DNA of 23,946 bases from an uncultured Slackia sp. (GCA_934661005.1 CAKUIK010000035.1:1-23946); one strand, 5' to 3'. Shown: positions 7,758 to 15,672, counted from the first letter of the stretch. The notes: a model not told the origin generated them from the letters alone. Translations and numbers: made by a program.

Positions 7758-8123
7758 TTACATGAGCACTTTTCTTGCTATCGCCTTATCGAAACTCAAA
7801 ATCGCATGGCCAGAGCGAACGTTGCGGGCAAACATCATGCAATCGGTGAAGTCCATATTCGTCGATCCGAAATAGCGCACCGCCAAACGGATTTCTTGCT
7901 TCTCGGGCGCATTGACGTCATCGAGAAGCCACTCGAGCACGCGAGCTATGACCGAGCGCGGAACGCGATACACATCTCGCAATACGACGCATACGCGCGT
8001 GATAATCTCCGGATAGACATAGGCTTCACCACTTGTAATGACATCAGCAACACGTTGGGCTTGATGTACGTTATCTTTAAGCACGTACCGAAGAATTGCC
8101 GTTTCATCAAGGATCGTCGCCAT
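7758..8123 (-). CDS. PIN-domain toxin (VapC-like ribonuclease)
   Basis: The 121-residue protein has the acidic residues expected of a PIN nuclease: D6 in ILDETAILRYVL, E39 in VYPEI, D91 and D94 in DFTDCMMFA, and D112 in SFDK. PIN toxins are Mg2+-dependent ribonucleases that cut tRNA or mRNA when their antitoxin is lost. The usual D-T-N near the start reads D-E-T here. I chose ATG 8123, two bases after the stop of the upstream antitoxin gene, rather than an in-frame ATG at 8162 inside it, because PIN proteins begin right at this strand. The pair forms a two-gene operon. The partner is RelB/DinJ-like, whereas VapC toxins more often pair with VapB-type antitoxins. Confidence 0.85.
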   Translation of the reverse strand: MATILDETAILRYVLKDNVHQAQRVADVITSGEAYVYPEIITRVCVVLRDVYRVPRSVIARVLEWLLDDVNAPEKQEIRLAVRYFGSTNMDFTDCMMFARNVRSGHAILSFDKAIARKVLM

Positions 8124-8125
8124 GG

Positions 8126-8404
8126 CTATCGCCTCTCTCGCTCGCTGAGGGAAGAAATCCACGCATCGCGCTCTTGGTCGCGTTTCGAGGGACTCGCAAA
8201 AATATTCAATGCTCCAAAGGCTTGCAATTTACCCGAAGGCCGCTCCATCGACAGCTCGAAAGGCAGCCTTTGCTCATGAACGCTCTTAGTTAAAAACAGC
8301 CGAACGGCTTCTGATGTCGTTAGGCCGAGGCTCTCGAACACATCTTCGGCAGACTGCTTCAGCTCAGGCGAAATTCGCACCTGCAAAAGGGCGTCTTTTG
8401 CCAT
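8126..8404 (-). CDS. RelB/DinJ-family antitoxin
   Basis: The 92-residue protein begins MAKDALLQVRISPELKQSAE and continues with LGLTTSEAVRLFLTKS, the ribbon-helix-helix DNA-binding region of RelB/DinJ antitoxins (residues about 6-45). The C-terminal half should wrap the toxin. It would neutralise the PIN protein encoded two bases downstream and repress the shared promoter. The start at 8404 has an excellent AGGAGG site. The inverted repeat at 8440-8459, covering a perfect TATAAT, is the likely autoregulatory operator. Confidence 0.88.
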   Translation of the reverse strand: MAKDALLQVRISPELKQSAEDVFESLGLTTSEAVRLFLTKSVHEQRLPFELSMERPSGKLQAFGALNIFASPSKRDQERDAWISSLSERERR

Positions 8405-8439
8405 TTTTCCAACCTCCTTCTTCGTGCATAAACACGTTT

Positions 8440-8459
8440 TGTAATGACATTATATTACA
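8440..8459 (-). promoter_or_regulatory. toxin-antitoxin promoter with operator dyad
   Basis: TGTAAT (8440-8445) and ATTACA (8454-8459) form a 6-bp-arm dyad that contains the minus-strand -10 hexamer TATAAT (8454-8449). The -35 is weak (TTTTAC or TTTACT, 15-16 bases upstream). A second small dyad, CGTG (8423-8426) and CACG (8433-8436), lies between it and the antitoxin start. Binding here by the RelB-like protein would block transcription. I see nothing coding in the rest of 8405-8711. Confidence 0.55.
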
Positions 8460-8628
8460 GCTTTTTCAGAGTAAAAACCATGGTTGCCACGCCTTCGTTC
8501 AAAGATTTTGAGGGAGGACGCGCGCGTTTTTGCAGCGATTTTTGCTCGAAGCCCCGTCGGCAAAAAAAGAGCGATGCATCCCGAATCACGGTCGAGGGAA
8601 GGCATGTTTTAATTTTCCTCAAAACACC

Positions 8629-8656
8629 TGTACAGAGACTATCCGAAAGCTATAAT
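8629..8656 (+). promoter_or_regulatory. promoter of the Phd-like antitoxin gene
   Basis: TGTACA (8629-8634) and a perfect TATAAT (8651-8656) are separated by 16 bases. The -10 lies 55 bases before the ATG at 8712. Confidence 0.6.
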
Positions 8657-8711
8657 CCACCCTCAAAGCGCCACATAATGGCGATCGATCGCGCATCGAG
8701 AGGGGACAACC

Positions 8712-8900
8712 ATGGCAAAGCACTACAACGCCGAAGAGCTCGGCACGAATTTTGCGGAAATAGCTCAAGAAGCCATTGAAACCGACGAGCCCATCTTTAT
8801 CAGCCAAGGCGGACAAGCGAATGTCGCTCTCGTAAATGCCGATACTTACCTGCAAGATATGCAGACATTGAGCGAGTTCAAGCGCATTTTTGCAAAATAG
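8712..8900 (+). CDS. Phd/YefM-family antitoxin, apparently without a toxin partner
   Basis: The 62-residue protein (MAKHYNAEELGTNFAEIAQEA, then EPIFISQGGQANVALVNADTY) matches the N-terminal fold of Phd/YefM antitoxins, which bind DNA as dimers and hold a toxin with their C-terminus. It is shorter than the usual 80-90 residues, ending soon after the DNA-binding core with a short helix (LSEFKRIFAK). No toxin frame follows, because a terminator begins 58 bases after the stop. It may be a lone regulator, an antitoxin acting on a toxin elsewhere, or a remnant. It has its own promoter and a GAGAGGGG ribosome binding site. Confidence 0.8.
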   Translation: MAKHYNAEELGTNFAEIAQEAIETDEPIFISQGGQANVALVNADTYLQDMQTLSEFKRIFAK

Positions 8901-8958
8901 CCGCATATCAATTCAATACGAAACAGTTCACGTAAGACAAAAAAATATTTCCCCGATT

Positions 8959-9007
8959 TGCGCCTCGGACAGTTTTCGATACCTGTCCGAGGCGCATTTC
9001 TTTTTCC
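8959..9007 (+). terminator. terminator separating the antitoxin gene from the hydrogenlyase cluster
   Basis: A 14-bp perfect stem, TGCGCCTCGGACAG (8959-8972) with its complement (8983-8996), closes on a ten-base loop and is followed by TTTCTTTTTCC. It isolates the following cluster from upstream transcription. Confidence 0.92.
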
Positions 9008-9259
9008 TTCGTAAATGAAACGTTTCGCGCGATGAAAAGCGACACATAGCGAAATCTGACCACCACACAAGGCCCCCTCTTAAGCCAGGCACGTGAAAAT
9101 TTTGATTGAGAATTGTCTTGAAGAAATTGTGAAGGAGGTTTATTGTTAGCCACGTCGAAAACTGTGAAGGACCTATGAAGGGCACTGGGGAGCGCCCGAT
9201 AAGAACCGCACAGAAGGCGACGAAAAAATAAAGGGGAAGAAGGAAAGGGGGAGACATCT
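9008..9259 (+). promoter_or_regulatory. upstream and leader region of the formate hydrogenlyase cluster
   Basis: The cluster's promoter must lie in this 250-base stretch between the terminator and the first gene. One candidate is TTGAAG (9118-9123), 17 bases, TATTGT (9141-9146), and both hexamers are mediocre. The 13-mers AAATTGTGAAGGA (9124-9136) and AAACTGTGAAGGA (9159-9171) are near-identical direct repeats 35 bases apart. A strong AAGGAGG at 9132-9138 serves no long gene, only very short frames (TTG 9143 to TGA 9178; ATG 9175 to TAA 9231). GC-rich 9179-9197 may form a small hairpin. Hydrogenlyase operons are usually controlled by formate and redox state, but no known operator is recognisable. 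Confidence 0.45.
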
Positions 9260-9769
9260 ATGGGCAATAAATTCGTGATTGCAGACCCACGCAAATGCAT
9301 CGGCTGCAAAGCATGCATGGCGGCGTGCCTCGTGAAGCACTTCGTGCCGGGAGATATGCCCATCGCTCGTCTCAACGTCGTGCAATCGGGTGAACGCACC
9401 GCGCCAATCGTGTGCCATCACTGCGAAAACGCGCCATGCGCGAATGCGTGCCCCACGAAAGCTCTCTACAACGAGGGCGACCGCGTGGTGGTTCGCATGG
9501 AGCGCTGCATCGGATGCAGAAGTTGTGTAGTCGCGTGTCCGTACGGTGCGGTGAACGTGGTTTCGCGCTACGACTCCGGCGAACTCGGAGGCATTCGCGT
9601 GGGGGCGGGGCAAACCGCGACCGTCATTAAATGCGACCGCTGCGTCGACCGCCCAGGCGGCCCGGCATGCGTTGAGGCCTGTACCTCGAAAGCGCTCATG
9701 ATCGTCGATTCCGACGACATCGAAGCTCACAACAACCAACGCGCAGCGGCTGCCGCGGCGCTGGCTTAG
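9260..9769 (+). CDS. hydN: HydN-like ferredoxin with four [4Fe-4S] clusters
   Basis: The 169-residue cytoplasmic electron-transfer protein has four cysteine groups: CIGCKACMAAC (C13, C16, C19, C23), CHHCENAPCANAC, CIGCRSCVVAC and CDRCVDRPGGPACVEAC, enough for four [4Fe-4S] clusters in the DmsB/HycB fold. It resembles E. coli HydN (about 175 residues) more than HycB, for example in its opening FVIADPRKCIGC. HydN is associated with formate dehydrogenase H activity. It is the first gene of the cluster, 52 bases upstream of fdhF, with ribosome binding site AAAGGGGGAG. It may be an alternative electron partner or a maturation aid for FdhF, while the second ferredoxin (12124) is probably the structural FHL subunit. 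The extreme C-terminus is an alanine-rich tail. Confidence 0.85.
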   Translation: MGNKFVIADPRKCIGCKACMAACLVKHFVPGDMPIARLNVVQSGERTAPIVCHHCENAPCANACPTKALYNEGDRVVVRMERCIGCRSCVVACPYGAVNVVSRYDSGELGGIRVGAGQTATVIKCDRCVDRPGGPACVEACTSKALMIVDSDDIEAHNNQRAAAAAALA

Positions 9770-9821
9770 TACAAGGGGTTGCCGCATAACGCGGCGACAG
9801 GGGAAAGAAAGGGGGAGACTC

Positions 9822-12059
9822 ATGGAGAAGCACATGGTCGTGTGTCCGTACTGCGGCACCGGCTGCAAGTTCAACCTGCTTGTCGAGAACGATCTCGTCA
9901 TAGGCGCCGAACCGCTCAATGGTCTCACCAACGAGGGTTTCCTGTGTCTGAAGGGCTGGTTCGGCTACGACTTCATCAACGACACGAAGATTCTCACTCC
10001 TCGAGTGCTGCATCCCATGATGCGCGAGGAGAAAGGCGCACCTCTCAAGCGCGTCTCGTGGGATACCGCTCTCGATTTCGTGGCGAACAAGCTCACGGAA
10101 ATCAAAGAGAAGTACGGACCCGATTCCATCTTCGTTACCGGCTCCTCGCGTGGCACCGGCAACGAATCAAACTTGGCGGCGCAGCGATTCGCACGTGCGT
10201 GCATTGGCACGAACAACATCGATAACTGCGCTCGTGTTTGACACGGCCCCACTGTCGTCGGTCTGATTGACACACTTGGAGCTGGTTCTATGAGCTGCGG
10301 CGTTCCCGGCATGGAGGACGCTGGCTGCTTGTTCTTGTTCGGCTACAACCCGAACACATCGCACCCGCTGGTCGCTCGCCGCATGGTGAAGGCCAAGGAA
10401 AAGGGCGCGAAAATCATCGTCGCCGACCCGCGTTTCATCGAAACAGCGCGTATCGCCGACATCTACATGCCGCTAAAAAACGGCAGCAATATCGCTTTCC
10501 TCAACTCGTTCGCGAACGTCATTGTGAACGAAGGCCTCATGGACGAGGAATTCGTGCGCGAGCATACGCTCGGCTTCGACGAGTGGTGGAAGACCATCGA
10601 GAAGTACACTCCTGAATCGACCCAGCACATCACGGACATCGACCCAGGCATGATGCGCGAAGCGGCCCGCATGTACGCGACGGCCACGCCTTCGTCGATC
10701 ATTTGTTGGGGTATGGGCGTGTGCCAGCAGAAGCAAAACGTCGAAGCGGTGCACACCGCCGCGGCGATTGCCTGCATCAGCCACCAAATTGGCAAGCCGA
10801 ATTCCGGCGTTGCCCCCGTTCGTGGCCAGAACAACGTTCAGGGCGCATGCGACATGGGCGCTCTGCCGAACTTCTTCCCGGGCTACCAAAGCGTTACCGA
10901 TCCTGCTATCAAGCAGAAGTTCGCCGACAACTGGAACATCCCGGTCGAGAAGCTTTCCGACCACATTGGCTACAAGGTCACCGACCTGGGCCACTTGGTG
11001 AAGGAAGGCAAGATTCACGCGTTCTACAACTTCGGCGAAGACCCGCTGCAAACCGACCACGACACGCAGCATCTGGCCGAAGAGCTCGAAGGGCTCGATC
11101 TGTTCATCTCGCAAGACATCTTCATGACGCAGACCAGCGCCGCCGCCGACGTTATTTTGCCGGCCACGAGCTGGGGCGAGCACGAGGGCGTCTTTTCCGC
11201 CTGCGACCGCACGTTCCAGTACTTCAGCGCCGCTGTGCCGCCGAAGGGCGAATGCAAGCATGACTGGCAGATCTTCAGCGAAATCGCCGAGCGCATGGGC
11301 TACGACATGCATTACGAGAACACCCAAGACATTTGGGATCACGAATGCCGCAACATGTGGCCAGCCGCATACGGCGCGACCTACGAGAAGATGGCGGGCG
11401 TCGGCCACGCGCAGTGGCCCATTCCCACGCTCGAGCATCCCGGCACCCCCGATTTGTTCCTGGGCGGCAAGTTCACCACCCCGGAAGGCAAGGCGCACCT
11501 GGTCGCGCACGAATACGTCGACCCTACCGAGCTGCCTGACGACCAGTACCCGCTCGTGCTGTGCACGGTTCGCGAAGTTGGCCACTACTCCTGCCGTTCC
11601 ATGACGGGCAATTGCGAGCAGCTGTCCAACCTTGCTGAAGAGCCCGGCTTTGCTCACATCAACCCCGTCGACGCCGCTGCCCGCGGCATCAAGAACGACG
11701 ACATGGTATGGGTCAGCTCGCGCCGCAGCCGCATCATCACCCGCGCTTTCGTCGACGATCGCGTGAACGAGGGCGCCGTGTACATGACGTACCAGTGGTG
11801 GATCGGCAAATGCAACGACCTTACCATTCATGCCGTGGACGATCGCTCACGCACACCCGAGAGCAAGTACTGCGCCATCGAAGTCGAGCGCGTTGACGAC
11901 CAGGTTTGGGCCGAGCAGCACGCCGAGAACCTCTACATGGAGCTCAAGGCGCGCTTGGCCGCCGAGGCCAACGAACAATGGCAGGGCAAGGTGGGCGTCG
12001 CCTACAACGACCTGCACGAAGAGCAGGGCGACGCCGGCAAGGTAAGCGCCCACGCCTAA
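9822..12059 (+). CDS. fdhF: formate dehydrogenase H, selenocysteine-containing, molybdopterin enzyme
   Basis: This enzyme oxidises formate to CO2 and feeds electrons to the hydrogenase. The frame runs through a TGA at 10239-10241, which must be read as selenocysteine at residue 140, giving 745 residues (E. coli FdhF is 715). Flanking residues NCARV-Sec-HGPTVVGL match the active site of FdhF, where Sec140 and His141 act at the bis-molybdopterin Mo. E. coli also has its Sec at 140. The N-terminus carries the [4Fe-4S] ligands C8, C11, C15 and C42 (CPYCGTGC, then CLKG) with K44 as electron relay. The C-terminal region, about 580-720, is the dinucleotide-binding domain. The start follows AAAGGGGGAG. 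An automated annotation would split it into 9822-10241 and 10290-12059. A SECIS hairpin follows the TGA. Confidence 0.96.
10239..10272 (+). promoter_or_regulatory. selenocysteine codon and bacterial SECIS hairpin
   Basis: TGA at 10239-10241 is followed by a hairpin. Positions 10253-10259 (TGTCGTC) pair with 10265-10272 with one bulged T at 10268 and one G-U pair, leaving the five-base loop GGTCT at 10260-10264. In E. coli fdhF the loop motif GGTCT sits at exactly the same distance from TGA (19 bases). SelB recognises this loop to deliver Sec-tRNA. Confidence 0.85.
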
Positions 12060-12071
12060 ACGAACGTTTCA

Positions 12072-12099
12072 ACGTGCAGGGGCGCAAACCCCTGCACGT
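12072..12099 (+). other. intercistronic stem-loop between fdhF and hyfA
   Basis: ACGTGCAGGGG (12072-12082) pairs perfectly with CCCCTGCACGT (12089-12099) over a CGCAAA loop. No T-tract follows, so it is not a classical terminator. It may protect or process the mRNA, or set the ratio of FdhF to the membrane subunits. It is followed by the ribosome binding site AAAGGAGG of the next gene. Confidence 0.8.
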
Positions 12100-12123
12100 C
12101 AACCAGAAGGAAAGGAGGAGTGA

Positions 12124-12708
12124 ATGAATCGCTTTATCGCCATATATCCCAGCCGCTGCGTCGCGTGCGGAACGTGCCGCGCCGCGTGCAGCGAGGGACA
12201 CAAGCGCGCTGGCCTGCAAAAAGAGCCGAGGCTTGCCCTCTACGAGAGCCGCGACGTCGTCGCATCGCTCACGTGCCACCACTGCGAAGGCGCGCCCTGC
12301 GTGAAGGTTTGCCCCGTCAATGCCATCAAGCACGAAGACGACGGCTGCGTTCGCGTGGACGAGTCGCATTGCATTGGCTGCAAGCTTTGCGCTGTGACCT
12401 GCCCGTTTGGCGCGATTCATATGTCCGGAACCGGCCGCGCCGGCGTTGCGGGCATCGAATACAACACTCCCACGTTTGCTGCCTCGCTCGACCCCATTCT
12501 GCAATGGGAGATCGGCGTTTCTCCGGTCGCCGTCAAATGCGACCTGTGCAAATACGACGGCTGCAAACCGCATTGCGTCGACGCCTGCATCACCGAGGCG
12601 CTCACGCTCATCGAAACCGACGGCACCGAAGCCGACCTTGAAGCGAAGCGCAAAGAAGCGCTCGAGGCCGGCTTGGTGATGCTTGAGGACTACGAGGGGA
12701 GGGAATAG
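12124..12708 (+). CDS. hyfA: HyfA/HycB electron-transfer subunit, four [4Fe-4S] clusters
   Basis: The 194-residue protein has CVACGTCRAAC (C12, C15, C18, C22), CHHCEGAPCVKVC, CIGCKLCAVTC and CDLCKYDGCKPHCVDAC, again enough for four cubanes. Length and spacing match E. coli HycB/HyfA (203-205 residues), including the longer insert before the last group (SLDPILQWEIGVSPVAVKC). This subunit physically joins FdhF to the hydrogenase arm and carries formate electrons inward. It is preceded by a very strong ribosome binding site (AAAGGAGG) after the stem-loop at 12072-12099 and is only three bases from hyfB. It shares its fold with the HydN-like protein at 9260 but differs enough not to be a recent duplicate. 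Confidence 0.9.
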   Translation: MNRFIAIYPSRCVACGTCRAACSEGHKRAGLQKEPRLALYESRDVVASLTCHHCEGAPCVKVCPVNAIKHEDDGCVRVDESHCIGCKLCAVTCPFGAIHMSGTGRAGVAGIEYNTPTFAASLDPILQWEIGVSPVAVKCDLCKYDGCKPHCVDACITEALTLIETDGTEADLEAKRKEALEAGLVMLEDYEGRE

Positions 12709-12711
12709 GAA

Positions 12712-14721
12712 ATGGATATGTTGCTTGTTTCCACCGTCGTCTCCATCGTGGGCGCGATTGTCGCGCTGTGCCTGAGCAAGGCCGAAAACACCGCGAAGGT
12801 CGTCGCGTGCCTCTTCGGCATCGTGGCTGCGTGCTGCTCGATCATCGCGGGAGCTACGGGAATCTTCGGCGCAGAGCAGTTCATCTGCTTCGCAACGCCG
12901 TTCAATTTCGCGAACTTCACGCTGCTCATCAACCCCCTGTCGGGATTGCTGCTCGTAGCCATCAACATCCTCGCGCTCGTTGCCTGGATTTATGGCCTGG
13001 CGTATTTCGACGAATACAAGGGCATGGGCCTTGGCGCCATCGGCTTTTTCATGAACCTGTTCGTGGCTTCCATGAACATGGTACTCACCGTCGACAACGC
13101 GTTTTGGTTCCTCGTGTTCTTCGAGCTCATGTCGCTGACTTCGTACTTCCTGGTCATCGTGGAGCAGAAGCCCCAGTCCATCAAGGGCGGCTTCCTCTAC
13201 TTCATCATGGCCCACGTCGGCTTCTTCATGATTATGCTTTCCTACCTGATCATGGCAGCCAACACGGGAAGCTTCGAATTCGCGACGTTCCGCGCCACGC
13301 AGTTCAGCCCCGCAATTGCCAGCCTGTGCTTCATCCTGGCGTTCTGCGGCTTCGGCTGCAAGGCGGGCATGTTCCCGTTCCATTCGTGGCTGCCACAGGC
13401 GCACCCCGCAGCACCCTCTAACGTTTCGGCCCTTATGTCGGGCGGCATGATCAAGATCGGTATCTTCGGTATCGTGAAGGTCGGCCTCGATCTTTTGGGC
13501 TCGTGCGAGGTTCAGCTGTGGTGGGGCTTGGTCATTCTGGTGATTGGCGCGCTCTCGAGCGTGCTCGGCGTCGCCTACGCTTTGGGCGAGCATGACATCA
13601 AGAAGCTGCTCGCATACCACTCTGTCGAGAACATCGGCATCATTTTGCTGGGCATCGCCATCGGCTACATGGGCATGGCCCTCAATCAGCCGGTCATCGC
13701 TGTGCTCGGCATTATGGCTGGCCTGTACCACGTGCTCAACCATGCGATGTTCAAAGGGCTGCTGTTCCTGGGCGCAGGCTCGGTGCTCTACACCACCGGC
13801 AGCCGCAACATGGAAATCATGGGCGGCCTGGCTCGCGTCATGCCCGCCACGGCCATGTGCTTCCTCATTGGCTCGCTTGCCATCTCGGCCATCCCTCCGC
13901 TGAATGGCTTCGTGTCCGAGTGGTTCATCTACCAGTCCATGTTCTCGGTCGCCATCACCGGCGATATCGTCGTGCGCTTTTTCGCGGCATTCGCCGCCGT
14001 CTCGCTCGCCATTACCGGCGCGCTCGCGGTTACCTGCTTCGTGAAGGCCTACGGCGTCACGTTCCTGGGGGCGCCGCGCTCTGGGGCTGCGGCCAACGCC
14101 AAGGAAGTGCCCGCTTCCATGCGCATCGGCATGATCATTCTCGCCGTTATGTGCGTATGCCTGGGCATCGGCGCTCCGTGGGTTGCTCCCGTCATGCAGA
14201 ACATCGCCGCGGCGACCACCGGCCAGGCAGCCATCGCCGTTGCGAGCGGTCTCGATATCGCGAACCCGGCAATCGGCTCGGTCGTGTCCACCCCGATGCT
14301 CGCGATCCTGCTCATCGCATGCGTGCTCGTTCCCGTGGCTGCTCGCAGCCTGTTCTCTAAGGGCGGCGTCGCAACCGACCGCGACCCGTGGGCATGCGGC
14401 TATGCGCTTGACCCCGAGATGCCGGTTGTGGCAACCACCTTCGCGGCTGAGGTGAAGATGTTCCTCAAGCCGATTTACGCCGCACGCGATGCCGTGGTTT
14501 CCACGGCGGGATCGTTCCAGGCAATGTTCGGCAGCGTCGTGTCGGGCGCGGCGAAAGCCGAAACCGTCGGCGACAAGTACGTCGTCGCTGGCACCGCATC
14601 GTTCGTCAACTGGATCAGCAAACAGGTTCAGAAGATCGAGGGCGGCAACTTCCGCGTGTACATCATCTACATCGTGGTCGCGCTCGTGTTCTTCCTCGCC
14701 TTGGCTGTATTGATGAAGTAG
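12712..14721 (+). CDS. hyfB: HyfB, antiporter-like membrane subunit of hydrogenase-4
   Basis: The 669-residue polytopic protein of the NuoL/M/N (Mrp antiporter) family has about 15-16 helices and matches E. coli HyfB (672) and HycC in length. Ion-path residues are present: E138 in VFFELMSL, K217 in GCKAGMFPFHSWLPQAH, K248 in SGGMIKIG, the lysine pair before LLAYHSVENIG, and a late Lys in CFVKAYGV. The long C-terminal part beyond the antiporter core (about 530-669) contains the lateral helix region that holds the neighbouring subunits. It is part of the membrane arm that may pump protons or Na+ during H2 evolution. The start is ATG 12712, with GAGGGAGGG upstream. Confidence 0.92.
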   Translation: MDMLLVSTVVSIVGAIVALCLSKAENTAKVVACLFGIVAACCSIIAGATGIFGAEQFICFATPFNFANFTLLINPLSGLLLVAINILALVAWIYGLAYFDEYKGMGLGAIGFFMNLFVASMNMVLTVDNAFWFLVFFELMSLTSYFLVIVEQKPQSIKGGFLYFIMAHVGFFMIMLSYLIMAANTGSFEFATFRATQFSPAIASLCFILAFCGFGCKAGMFPFHSWLPQAHPAAPSNVSALMSGGMIKIGIFGIVKVGLDLLGSCEVQLWWGLVILVIGALSSVLGVAYALGEHDIKKLLAYHSVENIGIILLGIAIGYMGMALNQPVIAVLGIMAGLYHVLNHAMFKGLLFLGAGSVLYTTGSRNMEIMGGLARVMPATAMCFLIGSLAISAIPPLNGFVSEWFIYQSMFSVAITGDIVVRFFAAFAAVSLAITGALAVTCFVKAYGVTFLGAPRSGAAANAKEVPASMRIGMIILAVMCVCLGIGAPWVAPVMQNIAAATTGQAAIAVASGLDIANPAIGSVVSTPMLAILLIACVLVPVAARSLFSKGGVATDRDPWACGYALDPEMPVVATTFAAEVKMFLKPIYAARDAVVSTAGSFQAMFGSVVSGAAKAETVGDKYVVAGTASFVNWISKQVQKIEGGNFRVYIIYIVVALVFFLALAVLMK

Positions 14722-14730
14722 GAGGGCGAA

Positions 14731-15657
14731 ATGGAAATCATCATTGCACTTGTTCAAGCCCTTCTGCTCGTGCTGCTCGCGCCGCTCGTTTCGGGCTCTG
14801 CCCGTTGGCTGCGCGCGAAGATGCACACCCGCAAGGGACCTTCCATCCTGCAGGACTACTACGACATCGCGAAGCTGTTCCGCCGTCAGGACGTGCACCC
14901 GAAAGATTCGAGCTTCGTGCACAAGCTCATGCCGCCTCTGTTCATGGGCGTGCTGCTCGTGCTCGCGATGGGCATTCCCATGATCACCATGGCAAGCCCC
15001 ATCGCTTGGCTCGGCGACATCATTTTGGTGCTCTACCTGCTCGCCCTGCCGCGCTTCTTCTTCTCGCTTTCCGCGATTGATTCCTCCGACGCCTACGCAG
15101 GCATCGGCGGCGTGCGTGAGCTCATCATCGGCGTGCTCGTCGAGCCGGCCATGATGCTCGCGCTGTTCACCGTGGCGCTCGCGACCGGCACCACCGCCAT
15201 CGGCGGCATGGGAGCCGCCGTGGCCAGCCTTTCGGTGAGCGCGCCTGTAGGCGTTTTGGTAGCCGCGCTCGCGTTTTTCGCAGCGTGCTACATCGAGCTT
15301 GGCAAACTGCCTTATGACCTGGCAGAAGCCGAGCAGGAGTTGCAGGAAGGCCCGCTTTCCGAATACTCCGGCCCCTCGCTCGCGATGGGCAAAATGGCGC
15401 TTTCCATGAAGCAGATCATCGTGGCCAGCTGGTTTATCGCGATTTTCGTTCCGTGGGGTGCCGCAACCGAGCTCACGATTCCCGCGCTCGCCTGTGGCTT
15501 GGTCGCATGGCTCGTGAAGATGCTCGCGTTCTTCTTCATCTGCGGCGTGTTCGAGAACATCGTTTCTCGCGTGCGCTACAAGTTGGTTGGCCGCCAGACC
15601 TGGGCCGTTGTGGCGCTCGCGCTGTTCGGCTTCGTGTTCTGCGTTCTGGGATTGTAG
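14731..15657 (+). CDS. hyfC: HyfC, NuoH-like membrane anchor subunit
   Basis: The 308-residue protein has about eight helices and is homologous to NuoH of complex I and HycD of hydrogenase-3. Characteristic stretches are RKGPSILQDYYDIAKLF near residue 33 and ELGKLPYDLAEAEQELQEGP around 190-210, the acidic loop that faces the hydrogenase module. It docks HyfG and HyfI on the membrane and links redox chemistry to ion movement. It follows hyfB by nine bases with ribosome binding site AGGAGGG. Length equals the family norm (HycD 307, HyfC about 315-322). Confidence 0.92.
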   Translation: MEIIIALVQALLLVLLAPLVSGSARWLRAKMHTRKGPSILQDYYDIAKLFRRQDVHPKDSSFVHKLMPPLFMGVLLVLAMGIPMITMASPIAWLGDIILVLYLLALPRFFFSLSAIDSSDAYAGIGGVRELIIGVLVEPAMMLALFTVALATGTTAIGGMGAAVASLSVSAPVGVLVAALAFFAACYIELGKLPYDLAEAEQELQEGPLSEYSGPSLAMGKMALSMKQIIVASWFIAIFVPWGAATELTIPALACGLVAWLVKMLAFFFICGVFENIVSRVRYKLVGRQTWAVVALALFGFVFCVLGL

Positions 15658-15672
15658 AAGGGGGTAATTGAC

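Noticed and set aside
8444..8779. 111-codon plus-strand frame before and into the Phd-like gene
   Set aside because: It contains the Phd gene promoter, overlaps that gene in another frame, and has no ribosome binding site.
9089..9107. Sigma-54-like element (GGCACG followed by TTTTGA) upstream of the cluster, as in E. coli hydrogenlyase promoters
   Set aside because: The GC of the -12 element is missing at the required spacing, and no sigma-54 activator gene is in the window.
10239..10241. TGA as a true nonsense mutation making fdhF a pseudogene
   Set aside because: The position, flanking residues and downstream hairpin all match the selenocysteine site of formate dehydrogenase H, and the frame is intact on both sides.
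11944..14922. 992-codon open frame on the minus strand opposite fdhF, hyfA and hyfB, and similar frames at 15970-17910 and 18025-21156
   Set aside because: The translations are rich in His, Arg, Asp and Glu without any domain, and run antisense to several well-identified genes at once. Long antisense frames are expected where coding DNA has GC-rich third positions.
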